From Helicobacter sp. 12S02634-8 (GTDB lineage: Bacteria > Campylobacterota > Campylobacteria > Campylobacterales > Helicobacteraceae), in contig NZ_MLAP01000001.1 in NCBI RefSeq assembly GCF_002272865.1, positions 1-64,000 of the forward strand: a DNA stretch of 64,000 bases. Reading direction: 5' to 3'. How positions within the stretch are numbered: the first letter of the stretch is position 1; each line of letters starts with the position of its first letter. Of this stretch, positions 1 to 10,656 are shown in pieces. The notes beneath the pieces are model-generated. The model ran no database searches, was not told the DNA's origin, and saw only the letters and a program-made list of their open reading frames with translations. The translations under genes and the position numbers were made by a program.

Positions 1-63
1 AGAAAATCTATCAAAAAAATCTACACAAAAGCTCGCAAAATAGGTGGTTTTAGAGGAAAATAA
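1..63 (+). CDS. 3' end of an unidentified gene
   Basis: An open frame enters the window at base 1 and stops at the TAA at 61-63. The visible 20 residues are very basic and end in GGFRGK. This is too little to name a family. The gene points towards the oppositely oriented tRNA-Ala gene and ends 42 bp before it. Confidence 0.4.
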   Translation, partial: RKSIKKIYTKARKIGGFRGK

Positions 64-105
64 TGTATCAATGTTTAGAATATTGTATGCAAAAGAAAAT
101 AGAGA

Positions 106-181
106 TGGTGGAGTGTAGGGGGTTCGAACCCCTGACCTCGACGCTGCCAGCGTCGCGCTCTCCCAACTGAGCTAACACCCC
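106..181 (-). tRNA. tRNA-Ala(GGC)
   Basis: Read on the minus strand, a 76-nt cloverleaf begins GGGGTGTTAGCTCAG and ends in an encoded CCA. The T-arm has GGTTCGAACCC, and the anticodon loop CTGGCAG between CGACG and CGTCG stems gives anticodon GGC (alanine). It lies 31 bp downstream of lspA on the same strand. Confidence 0.95.
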
Positions 182-212
182 AAAATTAAAAGAGAGCATT
201 ATAATATATCAT

Positions 213-674
213 TTATTTGGTTTTACTTAAAAAAAATGCTTTGAGGATAAATACCCCCACACCCACATCAATCATTGCATCAGCAAAGTTAAATACGGCA
301 AATTCAAAACCATAATGCCAATAGACATAATCGACCACCCCTCCGTGCATGAACCGATCCAAGATATTTGAACACCCCCCGCCAAATATCACCCCAAAAA
401 CGCCACTATTGCGATCAAAAAACTGCCTTTGAGATATGATAACAAGCCACACTGCTAAGACCAAAATAACCTGCAAATACTTGAGCCAATCTCCCAAAAA
501 ACTCAACATCGAAAAAGCCACGCCACGATTATACACAAGAATAATAGAAAGCACCTCGCTCTCCCATCGCAAGCCGCCTAATATCAGGTGTTTGATCCAC
601 TGATCTAGCCCAAAGACCAGCCCAAAGCCTATGGCAAAAATCACAAAAGATTTTCTGATTTTAATATTCAACAA
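213..674 (-). CDS. lspA: Lipoprotein signal peptidase (signal peptidase II)
   Basis: This inner-membrane aspartyl protease removes the signal peptide from diacylglyceryl-prolipoproteins. The 153-residue product has the usual four hydrophobic segments and both catalytic-Asp motifs: [15 protein letters not shown] and, near the C terminus, [11 protein letters not shown]. There is no ATG before the conserved N-terminal domain, so it must start with TTG (674 or 671), with a GAGG Shine-Dalgarno inside the end of glmM. The overlap with the glmM stop suggests translational coupling. The lspA-glmM pair matches the H. pylori order as I recall it. Confidence 0.95.
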   Translation of the reverse strand: MLNIKIRKSFVIFAIGFGLVFGLDQWIKHLILGGLRWESEVLSIILVYNRGVAFSMLSFLGDWLKYLQVILVLAVWLVIISQRQFFDRNSGVFGVIFGGGCSNILDRFMHGGVVDYVYWHYGFEFAVFNFADAMIDVGVGVFILKAFFLSKTK

Positions 675-2005
675 AGCTTTTCCCTCAAAAATCCACTGAT
701 ATCTTCCATCACTTTTTCAAGCACGGCTTTTTCCTTGCCCTCAAGCAATATGCGGAGTTTGTTTTCAGTGCCAGAATATCGTATCAAATGCCTGATTCCT
801 AGTTTTTCGATTTTTTCAATCTGTGCTTGAAAGCCAGCGAGATCTTCTAGGGGAGTTTTTTGTTCGATGGGGAGATTGAGCATTTTGTGTGGATAGAGCT
901 CAAAGGGATTGAGAATTTCTGCGCTTTTTTTCTTACTCTGCACCATCAAAGCCATCACTTGCAAGGCACTCACTAGCCCATCACCTGTTTTTGCATAATC
1001 CCCAAAGATAATATGCCCACTTTGCTCCCCTCCAAAATTAGCATTATTTTTCACCATCGTATCGCATACATATTTATCCCCGACATTGCAGCGGATTAGG
1101 TCGATATGGTGCGTTTTGAAATACTCTTCTAAGGCCAAGTTACTCATCACTGTGGCAATGATTTTGTCATTATTGAGATTGCCAGAAGATTTTTGATAAA
1201 CGCCCAAAGCCCCTATGAGCTTGTCCCCATCGATTACATTGCCCTTGTTATCGATGACTACAAGCCTATCAGCATCACCATCTAGCGCAAAGCCCACATC
1301 AGCACGATAGCGCCTGACTTCATCACTGAGTGCTAAGGGATACATTGCCCCACATTGGGCGTTGATATTATAGCCATTGGGTTCATCATTGATCACAACC
1401 ACATCAGCACCTAACTCGCTAAACACCGTGGGTGCGACCTTGTATCCTGCGCCATTGGCTGTATCGATAACGACACGAATCCCTTGGAGATTGAGATCTT
1501 TAGGAAAGGAGTTTTTGAGATGCACGATATAGCGCCCGACGACATCATCAATGCGTTTAGAGCTGCCTATCTCACAGCCTGATTTATAGCTGCGAGCAAT
1601 CAGTGCATCATCATAAAACAATCGCTCAATCTCCCCCTCAGCCCCCTCATCGAGCTTATAGCCAAAGCGATCAAAGAATTTGATCCCATTGTCTTCATAA
1701 GGATTATGGCTCGCACTAATCATGATTCCAGCATCACAGCGCATATCTTCGGTCAAAAACGCCACTGCAGGGGTAGGCATTGGCCCTACTTGGATCACAT
1801 CATAGCCCACAGAAGTCAGAGCACTCACCAAAGCATTTTCAATCATATAGCCACTTTTGCGTGTGTCTTTGCCCACTAAGATTTTGTTGGTGATTGAATG
1901 CTTGCGGAAATACAACCCCGCTGCTGCCCCTAGCTTCATCACTAGCATTGGCGTGATATCTACGCCTGCCTTGCCCCTCACGCCATCAGTCCCAAAAATT
2001 TTCAT
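668..2005 (-). CDS. glmM: Phosphoglucosamine mutase
   Basis: GlmM interconverts glucosamine-6-phosphate and glucosamine-1-phosphate in the cytoplasm, feeding UDP-GlcNAc for peptidoglycan and LPS. The 445-residue protein has all the phosphohexomutase landmarks: the active-site serine loop [16 protein letters not shown] (around residue 100), the metal loop DGDADRL (around 243), the sugar-binding GGEQSGH (around 328) and the phosphate-binding [10 protein letters not shown] near the C terminus. Length is normal for the family. It is divergent from rpsT, with an 88-bp gap between them, and runs directly into lspA. Confidence 0.97.
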   Translation of the reverse strand: MKIFGTDGVRGKAGVDITPMLVMKLGAAAGLYFRKHSITNKILVGKDTRKSGYMIENALVSALTSVGYDVIQVGPMPTPAVAFLTEDMRCDAGIMISASHNPYEDNGIKFFDRFGYKLDEGAEGEIERLFYDDALIARSYKSGCEIGSSKRIDDVVGRYIVHLKNSFPKDLNLQGIRVVIDTANGAGYKVAPTVFSELGADVVVINDEPNGYNINAQCGAMYPLALSDEVRRYRADVGFALDGDADRLVVIDNKGNVIDGDKLIGALGVYQKSSGNLNNDKIIATVMSNLALEEYFKTHHIDLIRCNVGDKYVCDTMVKNNANFGGEQSGHIIFGDYAKTGDGLVSALQVMALMVQSKKKSAEILNPFELYPHKMLNLPIEQKTPLEDLAGFQAQIEKIEKLGIRHLIRYSGTENKLRILLEGKEKAVLEKVMEDISGFLREKLC

Positions 2006-2065
2006 CGCTCAATCTCCAAATTTAAACTGCATTTAATCAAAACTTAGGCATAATTTTGCCCTAAA

Positions 2066-2080
2066 TAAAATTATAAAAGG
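2066..2080 (+). promoter_or_regulatory. Putative promoter of rpsT
   Basis: The 88-bp gap between divergent glmM and rpsT holds an AT-rich TAAAATTATAAA stretch at about 2066-2077 that fits a sigma-70/80 -10 element about 20-25 bp before rpsT. No convincing -35 is seen, which is usual in Helicobacter. The position is inferred by eye. Confidence 0.4.
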
Positions 2081-2093
2081 ATTAACCAAGGCA

Positions 2094-2366
2094 ATGGCGA
2101 ATCATAAATCTGCAGAAAAACGAATCAGACAGACACATAAGAAAACCGAGAGAAACAGATATTACAGAACGCGTATCAAAAACATCATCAAGGCAGTCAG
2201 AGAGGCTGTGAGTGGTAATGATGTTGCAAAAGCTCAAGAGAGCTTGAAAATTGCCAACAAAGAATTGCATAAATTTGTTTCTAAAGGCATTATCAAGAAA
2301 AATACTGCGGCTAGAAGAGTATCTCGACTCAATGCCTCTGTCAAAAAGATTGCCCAAGCAGCTTAA
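2094..2366 (+). CDS. rpsT: 30S ribosomal protein S20
   Basis: A 90-residue, lysine/arginine-rich, all-helical small protein beginning [17 protein letters not shown], the typical S20 start. S20 binds 16S rRNA early in 30S assembly. An AAGG ribosome-binding site lies just before the ATG. It is followed by prfA after 44 bp, the same neighbour as in H. pylori, and the two are probably co-transcribed. Confidence 0.97.
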   Translation: MANHKSAEKRIRQTHKKTERNRYYRTRIKNIIKAVREAVSGNDVAKAQESLKIANKELHKFVSKGIIKKNTAARRVSRLNASVKKIAQAA

Positions 2367-2410
2367 GCCCTTAAGCTTGCTCCAACCATCACTCTGACCT
2401 TAGAATTTAT

Positions 2411-3460
2411 ATGCTCGTCCAAAAACTCACTCCCATCATTGAACGTTATGATGAAATCTCTGCTTTACTGATCCAGCCAGAAAATCTCAACGATATCAAA
2501 AAACTCACTTCTTTAGCCAAAGAACAAAGCGATATCCAAGAGCTAGCCCAAGCTGCAAAGGCATATGCTAATACCCTCAATTCCATCAAAGAAAATAAAA
2601 TCTTGCTAGAGGACAAAGAGCTCAGTGAGCTTGCTAAAGAAGAGCTAAAAATACTAGAAATTCAAAAAACCACACTAGAAACGCAGATAAAAACACTGCT
2701 AATTCCCAAAGATCCTAATGATAATAAAAATATTTATCTTGAATTGCGTGCAGGGACAGGCGGCGATGAAGCGGGGATTTTTGTGGGGGATTTGTTTCGG
2801 GCTTATTGTCGGTATGCAGATTTGAAAAAATGGAAAGTTGAAATTATCAGTTCGAGTGAAAATAACTTTGGGGGGTATAAAGAAATTATCGCGCTCATCA
2901 AAGGCGAGGGGGCGTATTCTCGGCTCAAATATGAAGCAGGCACACACAGAGTCCAAAGAGTCCCAGAAACAGAATCTCAAGGCAGAATCCACACTTCAGC
3001 TATCACCGTAGCGATCATGCCTGAAGTCGATGATGTATCCATCACGATCAATCCCAATGACCTTAAAATCGAAGTTTTCCGAGCAGGGGGGCATGGCGGG
3101 CAATGCGTGAATACTACAGACTCAGCTGTGCGTATCACGCACTTACCCACAGGGATTAGCGTTTCTATGCAAGATGAAAAATCCCAACATAAAAACAAAG
3201 ACAAAGCGATGAAGATTCTCAAAGCAAGGATTTATGAAGCCCAACTAGAGGAGCAAAAAGCTCAAAACTCCCAAGCAAGAAAATCCCAAGTGGGTAGCGG
3301 GGATAGGAGCGAGCGGATCAGGACTTATAACTATCCACAAAACAGACTCACTGACCATCGTATCAACACAACGCTTTATAGCCTAGAGGAAATCATGCTA
3401 GCAGGCAATTTAGATGCCATCATTGACCCCCTCATTGCATATGCGCAGAGTGAAAGATAG
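2411..3460 (+). CDS. prfA: Peptide chain release factor 1
   Basis: RF1 releases the peptide at UAA and UAG. The 349-residue protein has the catalytic GGQ motif ([16 protein letters not shown], about residue 223-238) and the class I domain-2 region [13 protein letters not shown]. The recognition loop contains [15 protein letters not shown]; the P-E-T (PxT-type) signature there marks RF1 rather than RF2, which in this window is the separate gene at 9482. It is slightly shorter than E. coli RF1 (360), as usual in epsilon-group bacteria. Confidence 0.97.
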   Translation: MLVQKLTPIIERYDEISALLIQPENLNDIKKLTSLAKEQSDIQELAQAAKAYANTLNSIKENKILLEDKELSELAKEELKILEIQKTTLETQIKTLLIPKDPNDNKNIYLELRAGTGGDEAGIFVGDLFRAYCRYADLKKWKVEIISSSENNFGGYKEIIALIKGEGAYSRLKYEAGTHRVQRVPETESQGRIHTSAITVAIMPEVDDVSITINPNDLKIEVFRAGGHGGQCVNTTDSAVRITHLPTGISVSMQDEKSQHKNKDKAMKILKARIYEAQLEEQKAQNSQARKSQVGSGDRSERIRTYNYPQNRLTDHRINTTLYSLEEIMLAGNLDAIIDPLIAYAQSER

Positions 3461-3552
3461 TTTTTGCATATAAAAATTTAAGAAAAATATTCAAGCTATT
3501 TTGCTTGATTTTACTTTTGTGATTTTTCTATATTTTCCTCCCCCACTCTTTT

Positions 3553-3574
3553 GATTTACGCCATGGCGTAAATC
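3553..3574. repeat. Perfect 22-bp palindrome
   Basis: The half-site GATTTACGCCA is followed immediately by its exact reverse complement, with no loop. It is not followed by a clear T-run on either strand, so it is more like a protein-binding site than a simple terminator. It lies 93 bp after prfA. Confidence 0.7.
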
Positions 3575-3709
3575 CTTTATAACTCCCTATTTCACATACT
3601 TATGGGGCTCTAAATTTTTTTGTTGCCATTTAGACTGATAAAATAAATATAAATATGGCTAGACTTTTTAGTGGGATTTTAGTGCTAGAAAAGCAGGAAA
3701 AATTAAGCT

Positions 3710-3761
3710 ATTGCAAGCCATTGCATAAACTATTACAAACTATTGCAAATTATTGTACAAC
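3710..3761. repeat. Five ATTGCAA-like repeats spaced by about one helical turn
   Basis: Copies begin at about 3710 (ATTGCAAGCC), 3720 (ATTGCATAAA), 3732 (ATTACAAACT), 3742 (ATTGCAAATT) and 3752 (ATTGTACAAC). The spacing of 10, 12, 10 and 10 bp puts them on the same DNA face. They lie in a gap between convergent gene ends. Confidence 0.55.
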
Positions 3762-3839
3762 ATCGATGGATACAAGCTATTCCCCTCCAAAATCCCTTTG
3801 CATAAAAAAAGGGGGAGGGGGAGGATCGCGTTATTAGTG

Positions 3840-4670
3840 TTATTGGAATATCACTGAAGAAGGAGCGATTGTATCGCCATAGATAGGTGCGAGCGTGGCC
3901 TCATAGGCTTGCTGCATAAAGCCCTCTTGTGTGAGTGTTTTGATTTCGTTATCAAGCCACTCTAAAAGCTCTTGATTGCCCTTTTTGACTGCTGGGGCGA
4001 TGACATCTTGATCCCCTAAAGATGGGATAGCCACAACAAACCCTGGATTTTCCTTTGCCCAAGCAAAAAGCAGTGTATTATCGTGCGCAAGTGCGTCTGC
4101 TCGACCATTTTTGAGGGCTAAAAATGCCTCTGTATTTTGATCGTATTTGAGTAAGTTGATATCAGGATAGTTTTTAGAAAAATAAAAATCAGCTGTAGTT
4201 CCCTTATTGACGATGAGTTGCTTGCCTTTGAGTGCGTCAATATTTTTGATTGTGCCATTTTTAGAAACAACGCCCAATGCGACTTTCATATAAGGTGTGG
4301 CAAAATCTACCACTTCTTCTCTTTCTTTGGTTTTTGTGAAATTTGCCATGATGATATCGACCTTGCCAGATTTGAGAAATTCGACCCGAGCTGCGGCTTC
4401 TACGGGGATAAATTTCACCTTGCTTGCATCACCAAGGAGATCTTTGGCTAATCTTTTAGAGATATAAACATCAAAGCCATCGTATTGCCCTTGTGCATTG
4501 ATGAAGCCAAAGGGAGGTTTATCGCTAAAAACCCCAACCACTAGCACGCCCCTGTCTTTGATCGCAGCGATAGAGTCTTGTGAGTTTTCTGAAGTCTTTG
4601 AGCAAGCACTCACCATCAAAGCCATTGCTAAAAATATCCCAGAGAGTAAAAATGTTTTAGAAAATCGCAT
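3840..4670 (-). CDS. cjaA: Amino-acid (cysteine-type) ABC transporter substrate-binding lipoprotein, CjaA-like
   Basis: A 276-residue family 3 solute-binding protein. The N-terminal signal ends in a lipobox (MVSAC), so the mature protein is a lipoprotein of the periplasmic face. Segments such as VEAAARVEFLKSGKVDIIMA, NKGTTADFYFSKNYP and LAHDNTLLFAWAKENP closely match my memory of Campylobacter CjaA, a cysteine-binding protein, so cysteine is the likeliest ligand. It is the last gene of a four-gene importer operon read from 6809 downwards, separated from the ATPase by about 50 bp. Ligand identity is inferred from resemblance only. Confidence 0.88.
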   Translation of the reverse strand: MRFSKTFLLSGIFLAMALMVSACSKTSENSQDSIAAIKDRGVLVVGVFSDKPPFGFINAQGQYDGFDVYISKRLAKDLLGDASKVKFIPVEAAARVEFLKSGKVDIIMANFTKTKEREEVVDFATPYMKVALGVVSKNGTIKNIDALKGKQLIVNKGTTADFYFSKNYPDINLLKYDQNTEAFLALKNGRADALAHDNTLLFAWAKENPGFVVAIPSLGDQDVIAPAVKKGNQELLEWLDNEIKTLTQEGFMQQAYEATLAPIYGDTIAPSSVIFQ

Positions 4671-4720
4671 AACAAATCCTTAAGTGATAAATTTAAAAGG
4701 CATACATTAACACAAAAACT

Positions 4721-5470
4721 TTAAAAACCACCCAAAAATTTGAAAATATCCAAAAACTTTTTTGCTCTCTGCGAGCGTGGCGTGGCAAAAAAATCTTTGG
4801 CATTGTTTTCTTCGATGATCACACCACCATCAAAAAACACAATCCTATCAGCCACAGCTTGGGCAAATTTCATTTCGTGGGTGACAATAATCATACTCAT
4901 GCCCTCTTTGGCAAGCTCTAAAATCACCTCCAAGACTTCTTTGACCATTTCAGGATCTAAAGAAGCTGTGACTTCATCAAAAAGTATGATTTCAGGTTGC
5001 ATACACAAAGCCCGCACGATAGCCACTCGCTGCTTTTGCCCGCCGCTAAGCTCCCTAGGATAGGCGTGCTGCTTGCTCTCTAGTCCTACGCGCCTAAGCA
5101 GGCTCAAAGCTTGTTTGCTGACCTCTGCTTTTTGGCGCTTTTGGACTCTCAAAGGCCCTAGCAAGATATTTTCCATCACATCCATATGGGGGAAAAGATC
5201 ATAGCTCTGAAATACCATACCGATTTTTTGACGGATCTGATTCCAGTTAGTCTTGGGCGAGCTGATGGTTTGTCCATTGAATATAATCTCTCCATCTTGT
5301 ATATTTTCAAGCCCGTTCAGACAGCGCAAAAATGTGCTTTTGCCACAGCCGCTAGGCCCTAGTATCACGACAACTTCGCTTTTTTGTATCTTAAAATTTA
5401 TGCCATTGAGCACCATATGCTGGTGGTTATAAAATTTTTTTAAATTTTTGACTTCTAAAAGTGTTTCCAT
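4721..5470 (-). CDS. Amino-acid ABC transporter ATP-binding protein
   Basis: A 249-residue ATPase of the polar amino acid importer (PAAT/GlnQ) class. Visible motifs are Walker A GPSGCGKST, the Q-loop FQSYDLFPHMDV, the ABC signature LSGGQKQR, Walker B IILFDEVTASLDP and the H-loop IVTHEM. A GTG sits one codon upstream of the ATG at 5470; a GAGGAG box directly precedes them. It energises the two permeases encoded upstream, and the CjaA-like binding protein follows. Confidence 0.93.
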   Translation of the reverse strand: METLLEVKNLKKFYNHQHMVLNGINFKIQKSEVVVILGPSGCGKSTFLRCLNGLENIQDGEIIFNGQTISSPKTNWNQIRQKIGMVFQSYDLFPHMDVMENILLGPLRVQKRQKAEVSKQALSLLRRVGLESKQHAYPRELSGGQKQRVAIVRALCMQPEIILFDEVTASLDPEMVKEVLEVILELAKEGMSMIIVTHEMKFAQAVADRIVFFDGGVIIEENNAKDFFATPRSQRAKKFLDIFKFLGGF

Positions 5471-5487
5471 CACTCCTCTTTTTAGTA

Positions 5488-6159
5488 TTAATCGTGATAT
5501 TTTAATTCCAGCTTAGCACTCAAAACAGAAAGTGGATAGCATAGCAAAAAATAGATGATAAAAATAACTCCATACACCCAAAAGCTTGCTTGCGGGATTG
5601 AGAGGATATTGAGTTCGATGATCTGCTGACCGACTTTGAGTAGATCGACTACGCCGATGAGTGCGACTAAAGATGTGGTTTTGATGATCCTTGTGAATAG
5701 ATTGATACTAGCAGGCAATAATCGGGGGATTGCTTGAGGGAAAATAATAAAAATTGCAATAAAAAGTCCATTGAGTCCTAGGGCTTTAGCACTTTGGATT
5801 TGATGTGTGCTCACAGAGCTCAGTGCCCCCCGCACCAAATCTCCCATTTCAGCAATACCCCAAAGGCTAAATACCACAATGCTAGCGACTTGCCCGCTCA
5901 TATGGATACCCAAAAAAGATGAAAGACCAAAATAAACGATAAAAAGCCACGCCAAAATAGGAATAATGCGTATGCACTCCAGATAAAAGCGGCATATCAA
6001 GCGCGCCCACCAAGCGCCAAAAGCCATGATTAAGCCCATCACTCCCCCACCGATGAGCGCGATGAGTATAGAGATTATAGCGATGTATAAGGTGATACCC
6101 AAGCCCTCAAGCAAGCGCATTAAATTATTGGGTGCAAAGACAAATAAACCCTCCATCAT
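5488..6159 (-). CDS. Amino-acid ABC transporter permease
   Basis: A 223-residue inner-membrane protein with about five hydrophobic helices and the His/Glu/Gln/Asn-type permease signature. The EAA-like loop has the ALGLNGLFIAIFIIFPQAIP pattern that contacts the ATPase. Its start overlaps the stop of the upstream permease (ATGA-type coupling). Two different permeases imply a heterodimeric channel. Confidence 0.92.
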   Translation of the reverse strand: MMEGLFVFAPNNLMRLLEGLGITLYIAIISILIALIGGGVMGLIMAFGAWWARLICRFYLECIRIIPILAWLFIVYFGLSSFLGIHMSGQVASIVVFSLWGIAEMGDLVRGALSSVSTHQIQSAKALGLNGLFIAIFIIFPQAIPRLLPASINLFTRIIKTTSLVALIGVVDLLKVGQQIIELNILSIPQASFWVYGVIFIIYFLLCYPLSVLSAKLELKYHD

Positions 6160-6809
6160 AATTTCTTTTTATAATAATTTTCAAGACCCACAAAGAGTGC
6201 TGACATCGGCAATAAAACAATCAAATACGCAATCACTAACATCAATAAACTCTCTGTTGTTTTATAATAAGTCCCAATCAAATCTTTTGCGACAAACATC
6301 ACATCAGCTAAAGCAATCGCACTCACCACTGAAGTTTCTTTGAGTAGAAAAATCGCATTAGCCCCTATGGAGGGCATTGAGATAGCTAGACTTTGTGGGA
6401 TAATGATATGATAGACCATCTGCAAACGGCTAAGCCCTAAACTCAGCCCTGCTTCAATCTGTGTCTTTGGGACAGCACATAGCCCCAATCGGAAGCTCTC
6501 AGCCATATATCCCCCACCTAAAAACGCCACACCAATGATGGCACAAGCATATGCACTCAAGACAAGACCCACGCCAGCTAAACCATAATAAAGGAAAAAT
6601 AATTGGATCAATAAAGGTGTATTGCGGGAGATTTCAATATAAGCTTTAGCGAGTGTTTCTAAGAATCGCACACGATAAAATACAATCAAGGCGACCAAAA
6701 AGCCAATCAAAACAGAAAAAATAATCCCAAAAAACGATATGCCAAGAGTCAAATACAGCCCCTTGGCATACACAGGTATAGAATCAATCATGAATTGCCA
6801 TTGCAACAT
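6156..6809 (-). CDS. Amino-acid ABC transporter permease
   Basis: A 217-residue polytopic membrane protein, first gene of the importer operon. It shows the PAAT permease hallmarks: EISRNTPLLIQLFFLYYGL and the EAA loop LGLSRLQMVYHIIIPQSL. The ATG at 6809 is preceded by AAAGG on the minus strand. The 118-bp gap to gdhA (same strand) presumably holds the operon promoter, but I see no clear -10. Confidence 0.92.
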   Translation of the reverse strand: MLQWQFMIDSIPVYAKGLYLTLGISFFGIIFSVLIGFLVALIVFYRVRFLETLAKAYIEISRNTPLLIQLFFLYYGLAGVGLVLSAYACAIIGVAFLGGGYMAESFRLGLCAVPKTQIEAGLSLGLSRLQMVYHIIIPQSLAISMPSIGANAIFLLKETSVVSAIALADVMFVAKDLIGTYYKTTESLLMLVIAYLIVLLPMSALFVGLENYYKKKL

Positions 6810-6927
6810 CAGCGACCTTTGAAGTGTTGATTTGAACGTGTTGTGCTGATGGCTTTAATGACTCTTAAAGAGCGCAACAAAACACAAGACTCTGCCAACC
6901 TCAAAAGATCGGCATAAAAATCTCAAA

Positions 6928-8313
<1,386 letters not shown>

Positions 8314-8384
8314 CTATTTTATCGCAATAATTTTAAGAAAATGTGTGTAATATCATAGGTTATCATTTTTTTTAATTTTAAAAA

Positions 8385-9389
8385 CTAAAAATTTTTCTTC
8401 AAATCCATTTTTGCATATAATCTCCCCACGACCTCGCTGTAGCCATTAAACATTTGAGTGGGGATATAAGAGAAACCAAAGCCCTCGCCCATAAAACGTT
8501 CTTTGGCTTGCGACCATCGTGGGTGGGCGACTTGGGGATTGACATTAGCATAAAAGCCATATTCAGAAGGGTCTAGGCGCATCCAAGTGGAAGTAGGCAT
8601 TGTTTCAACCAATGTGATACGCACAATTGATTTGATACTTTTGAAACCATATTTCCAAGGCACTACAAGCCGCAAGGGCGCGCCATTTTGTGGGGGCAGC
8701 TCCTTGCCATACATACCCACAGCCAGCAGAGTCAGGGGACACATCGCTTCATCAAGCCGCAATCCCTCTTGATAAGGGAACTTGATATAACCCCCTAAGG
8801 CAGGGTTTTTGACAGCAGGCATTTGCTCTTGCACAGCTGTTTGGAATAAGACAAATTTTGCATTTCCTTTAGGGCGAGATAATGCAAGCAAGCTCCCTAG
8901 CTCAAAGCCAATCCAAGGGATATTCATACTCCAAGCCTCCACGCAACGGAGGTGATAGATCCTCTCTTGAAGAGGGAATTTTTTGAGTATATCTTCTAAA
9001 GAAATTGTGATTTCTTGATGCACCTCTCCATCTATCACCACGCTCCAAGGGCTTGTTTGCAAGACTTTGGCTCGATGGTAGGGATCGTCTTTTTGCAGAC
9101 CAAATTCATAGAAGTTATTATAAGTGCTAGCTTTTGCATATGGGGTGATGGGGGTTTGTGAGTAGTTTGGGTTGGTGGTATAGGGATAGGGAGTGTTTTT
9201 GATGTCTATGGTTTGTGTATGGACTTGTTTGTTAATGTCTTTAGCATTGAGTGGATTGAATAGGTCTAAAGCCCCTCCAAGTCCTAAAATTCCCATAGTT
9301 TTAAGGATTTGCCTGCGGTGTTTGTAGATGGTTTGCGGGGTGGTGAGGTTTTCAGAAATTTCATATTTTTTCTTGATTTTGATACGCAT
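8385..9389 (-). CDS. msrP: Protein-methionine-sulfoxide reductase catalytic subunit MsrP (YedY family)
   Basis: A periplasmic molybdopterin enzyme that repairs oxidised methionines. The 334-residue product begins with a basic region and a twin-arginine signal (HRRQILKTMGILGLGG). The molybdenum-ligating cysteine is in the motif HLRCVEAWSMNIPWIG, and LVVPWKYGFKSIKSI is also typical. Its usual membrane haem partner MsrQ is not adjacent: upstream is the divergent prfB and downstream (across 107 bp) gdhA. Start assigned at ATG 9389 with only a weak GGA box. Confidence 0.9.
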   Translation of the reverse strand: MRIKIKKKYEISENLTTPQTIYKHRRQILKTMGILGLGGALDLFNPLNAKDINKQVHTQTIDIKNTPYPYTTNPNYSQTPITPYAKASTYNNFYEFGLQKDDPYHRAKVLQTSPWSVVIDGEVHQEITISLEDILKKFPLQERIYHLRCVEAWSMNIPWIGFELGSLLALSRPKGNAKFVLFQTAVQEQMPAVKNPALGGYIKFPYQEGLRLDEAMCPLTLLAVGMYGKELPPQNGAPLRLVVPWKYGFKSIKSIVRITLVETMPTSTWMRLDPSEYGFYANVNPQVAHPRWSQAKERFMGEGFGFSYIPTQMFNGYSEVVGRLYAKMDLKKNF

Positions 9390-9481
9390 TTCTATCCATT
9401 GTTTTAAGTTTTATCTTGAACTATACATTATTTTTGTAAAATAAACAAAGCAAATTCTAGAATCACTAAAGGCTGACAAAA

Positions 9482-10570
9482 ATGGACGCATACGAATATG
9501 GCGAGTTGCTCAAAGAGCTGGCAAATAAATGTGAAAATATCGCCAAAATCATCAAACCTCAAGACTTGCAGGCGCGATTGGATATGATTTTGCAGACGCA
9601 GCAAGATCCAGAGTTTTGGAATGATGCTAAAAGGGCAGGTGAAACCAATAAAGAAAAAGCCAAGATCGAGCGTTTGTTGCAAAGCTACAATGACGCAAAG
9701 CTAGCTATAGATGACGCTTCAGAGCTTTTTGGACTCTCAAGTGATGGCGATGAGGCGACTTTGGAACTGCTTTTTGCTGAAGCCCCCCAACTCCAAAAGC
9801 AGATACAGAGAGTAGAAATCGCTGTCATGCTTAGTGGTGAAAATGACAATACCAATGCGATTGTAACAATCCAGCCTGGTGCAGGGGGGACTGAAAGCCA
9901 AGATTGGGGGAGTATTTTGTATCGTATGTATCTGCGGTGGGCAGAGCGTCGGGGGTTTAAGACAGAGATTTTAGACTATCAAGATGGCGAAGAGGCAGGG
10001 ATCAAGGGGGTTGCATTTCTCATCAAGGGCGAAAATGCCTATGGCTATATGAAGAGCGAAAATGGCGTGCATCGTTTGGTGCGTATTTCTCCTTTTGACG
10101 CTAATGCCAAGCGCCATACTAGCTTTGCTAGCGTGCAAGTGAGTCCAGAGCTTGATGATGATATTGATATTGTGATTGAAGAGAAGGATCTGCGGATTGA
10201 TACTTATCGGGCGAGCGGGGCAGGGGGGCAGCATGTCAATAAAACTGAATCAGCTATTCGTATCACCCACCTCCCCACGGGCATTGTCGTGCAATGCCAA
10301 AATGACAGAAGCCAGCATAAAAACAAAGCCACAGCCTTAAAAATGCTCAAATCAAAGCTCTATGAACTAGAGCTTGCCAAACAAAATTCTTCGAGTGCGA
10401 GCGAGGAAAAAAGCGAGATTGGTTGGGGACATCAGATCAGAAGCTATGTTTTAGCCCCTTATCAGCAAGTCAAAGACTCCAGAAGCAATATTGCCTATAG
10501 CAATGTAGAAGCGATTCTTGATGGGGATATTGATGGGATCATTGAGGGGGTTTTGGTTTCTAGGGCTTAA
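9482..10570 (+). CDS. prfB: Peptide chain release factor 2
   Basis: RF2 terminates at UGA and UAA. The 362-residue protein has the GGQ loop ([19 protein letters not shown]) and the SPF tripeptide ([16 protein letters not shown]) that reads the stop codon and marks RF2. The frame is continuous: there is no internal UGA frameshift site such as controls E. coli prfB. It is followed by cheZ, as in H. pylori. Confidence 0.97.
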   Translation: MDAYEYGELLKELANKCENIAKIIKPQDLQARLDMILQTQQDPEFWNDAKRAGETNKEKAKIERLLQSYNDAKLAIDDASELFGLSSDGDEATLELLFAEAPQLQKQIQRVEIAVMLSGENDNTNAIVTIQPGAGGTESQDWGSILYRMYLRWAERRGFKTEILDYQDGEEAGIKGVAFLIKGENAYGYMKSENGVHRLVRISPFDANAKRHTSFASVQVSPELDDDIDIVIEEKDLRIDTYRASGAGGQHVNKTESAIRITHLPTGIVVQCQNDRSQHKNKATALKMLKSKLYELELAKQNSSSASEEKSEIGWGHQIRSYVLAPYQQVKDSRSNIAYSNVEAILDGDIDGIIEGVLVSRA

Positions 10571-10608
10571 AAGCTTTTGGGATTAAGAAAAAATGGATAA
10601 AAAAACTC

Positions 10609-10614
10609 TATAAT
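10609..10614 (+). promoter_or_regulatory. Putative -10 of the cheZ-trhP-purE operon
   Basis: A perfect TATAAT lies 43 bp before the chosen cheZ ATG, just after prfB ends. Transcription would start near 10621. A strong TAAGGAG box at 10644-10650 then sets the cheZ start. Confidence 0.55.
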
Positions 10615-10656
10615 TAGCCTATTTGGTTGATTTGCTTGATTGGTAAGGAGAAAACA

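Larger units (their letters stand above)
3461..3839 (+). other. Convergent intergenic region with no convincing gene
   Basis: This 379-bp gap separates the ends of prfA and of the cysteine-binding protein gene. It holds a perfect 22-bp palindrome (3553-3574), an A/T-rich stretch with a possible -10 (TATAAAT near 3650), five spaced ATTGCAA-like repeats (3710-3761) and a G-rich run (3811-3823). A 60-codon frame at 3655-3837 is low-complexity and not credible as protein. A small RNA is possible but not shown. Confidence 0.5.

Noticed and set aside
3655-3837. 60-codon frame in the convergent gap after prfA
   Set aside because: No ribosome-binding site, built from the ATTGCAA repeats and a poly-Gly tail; not protein-like.
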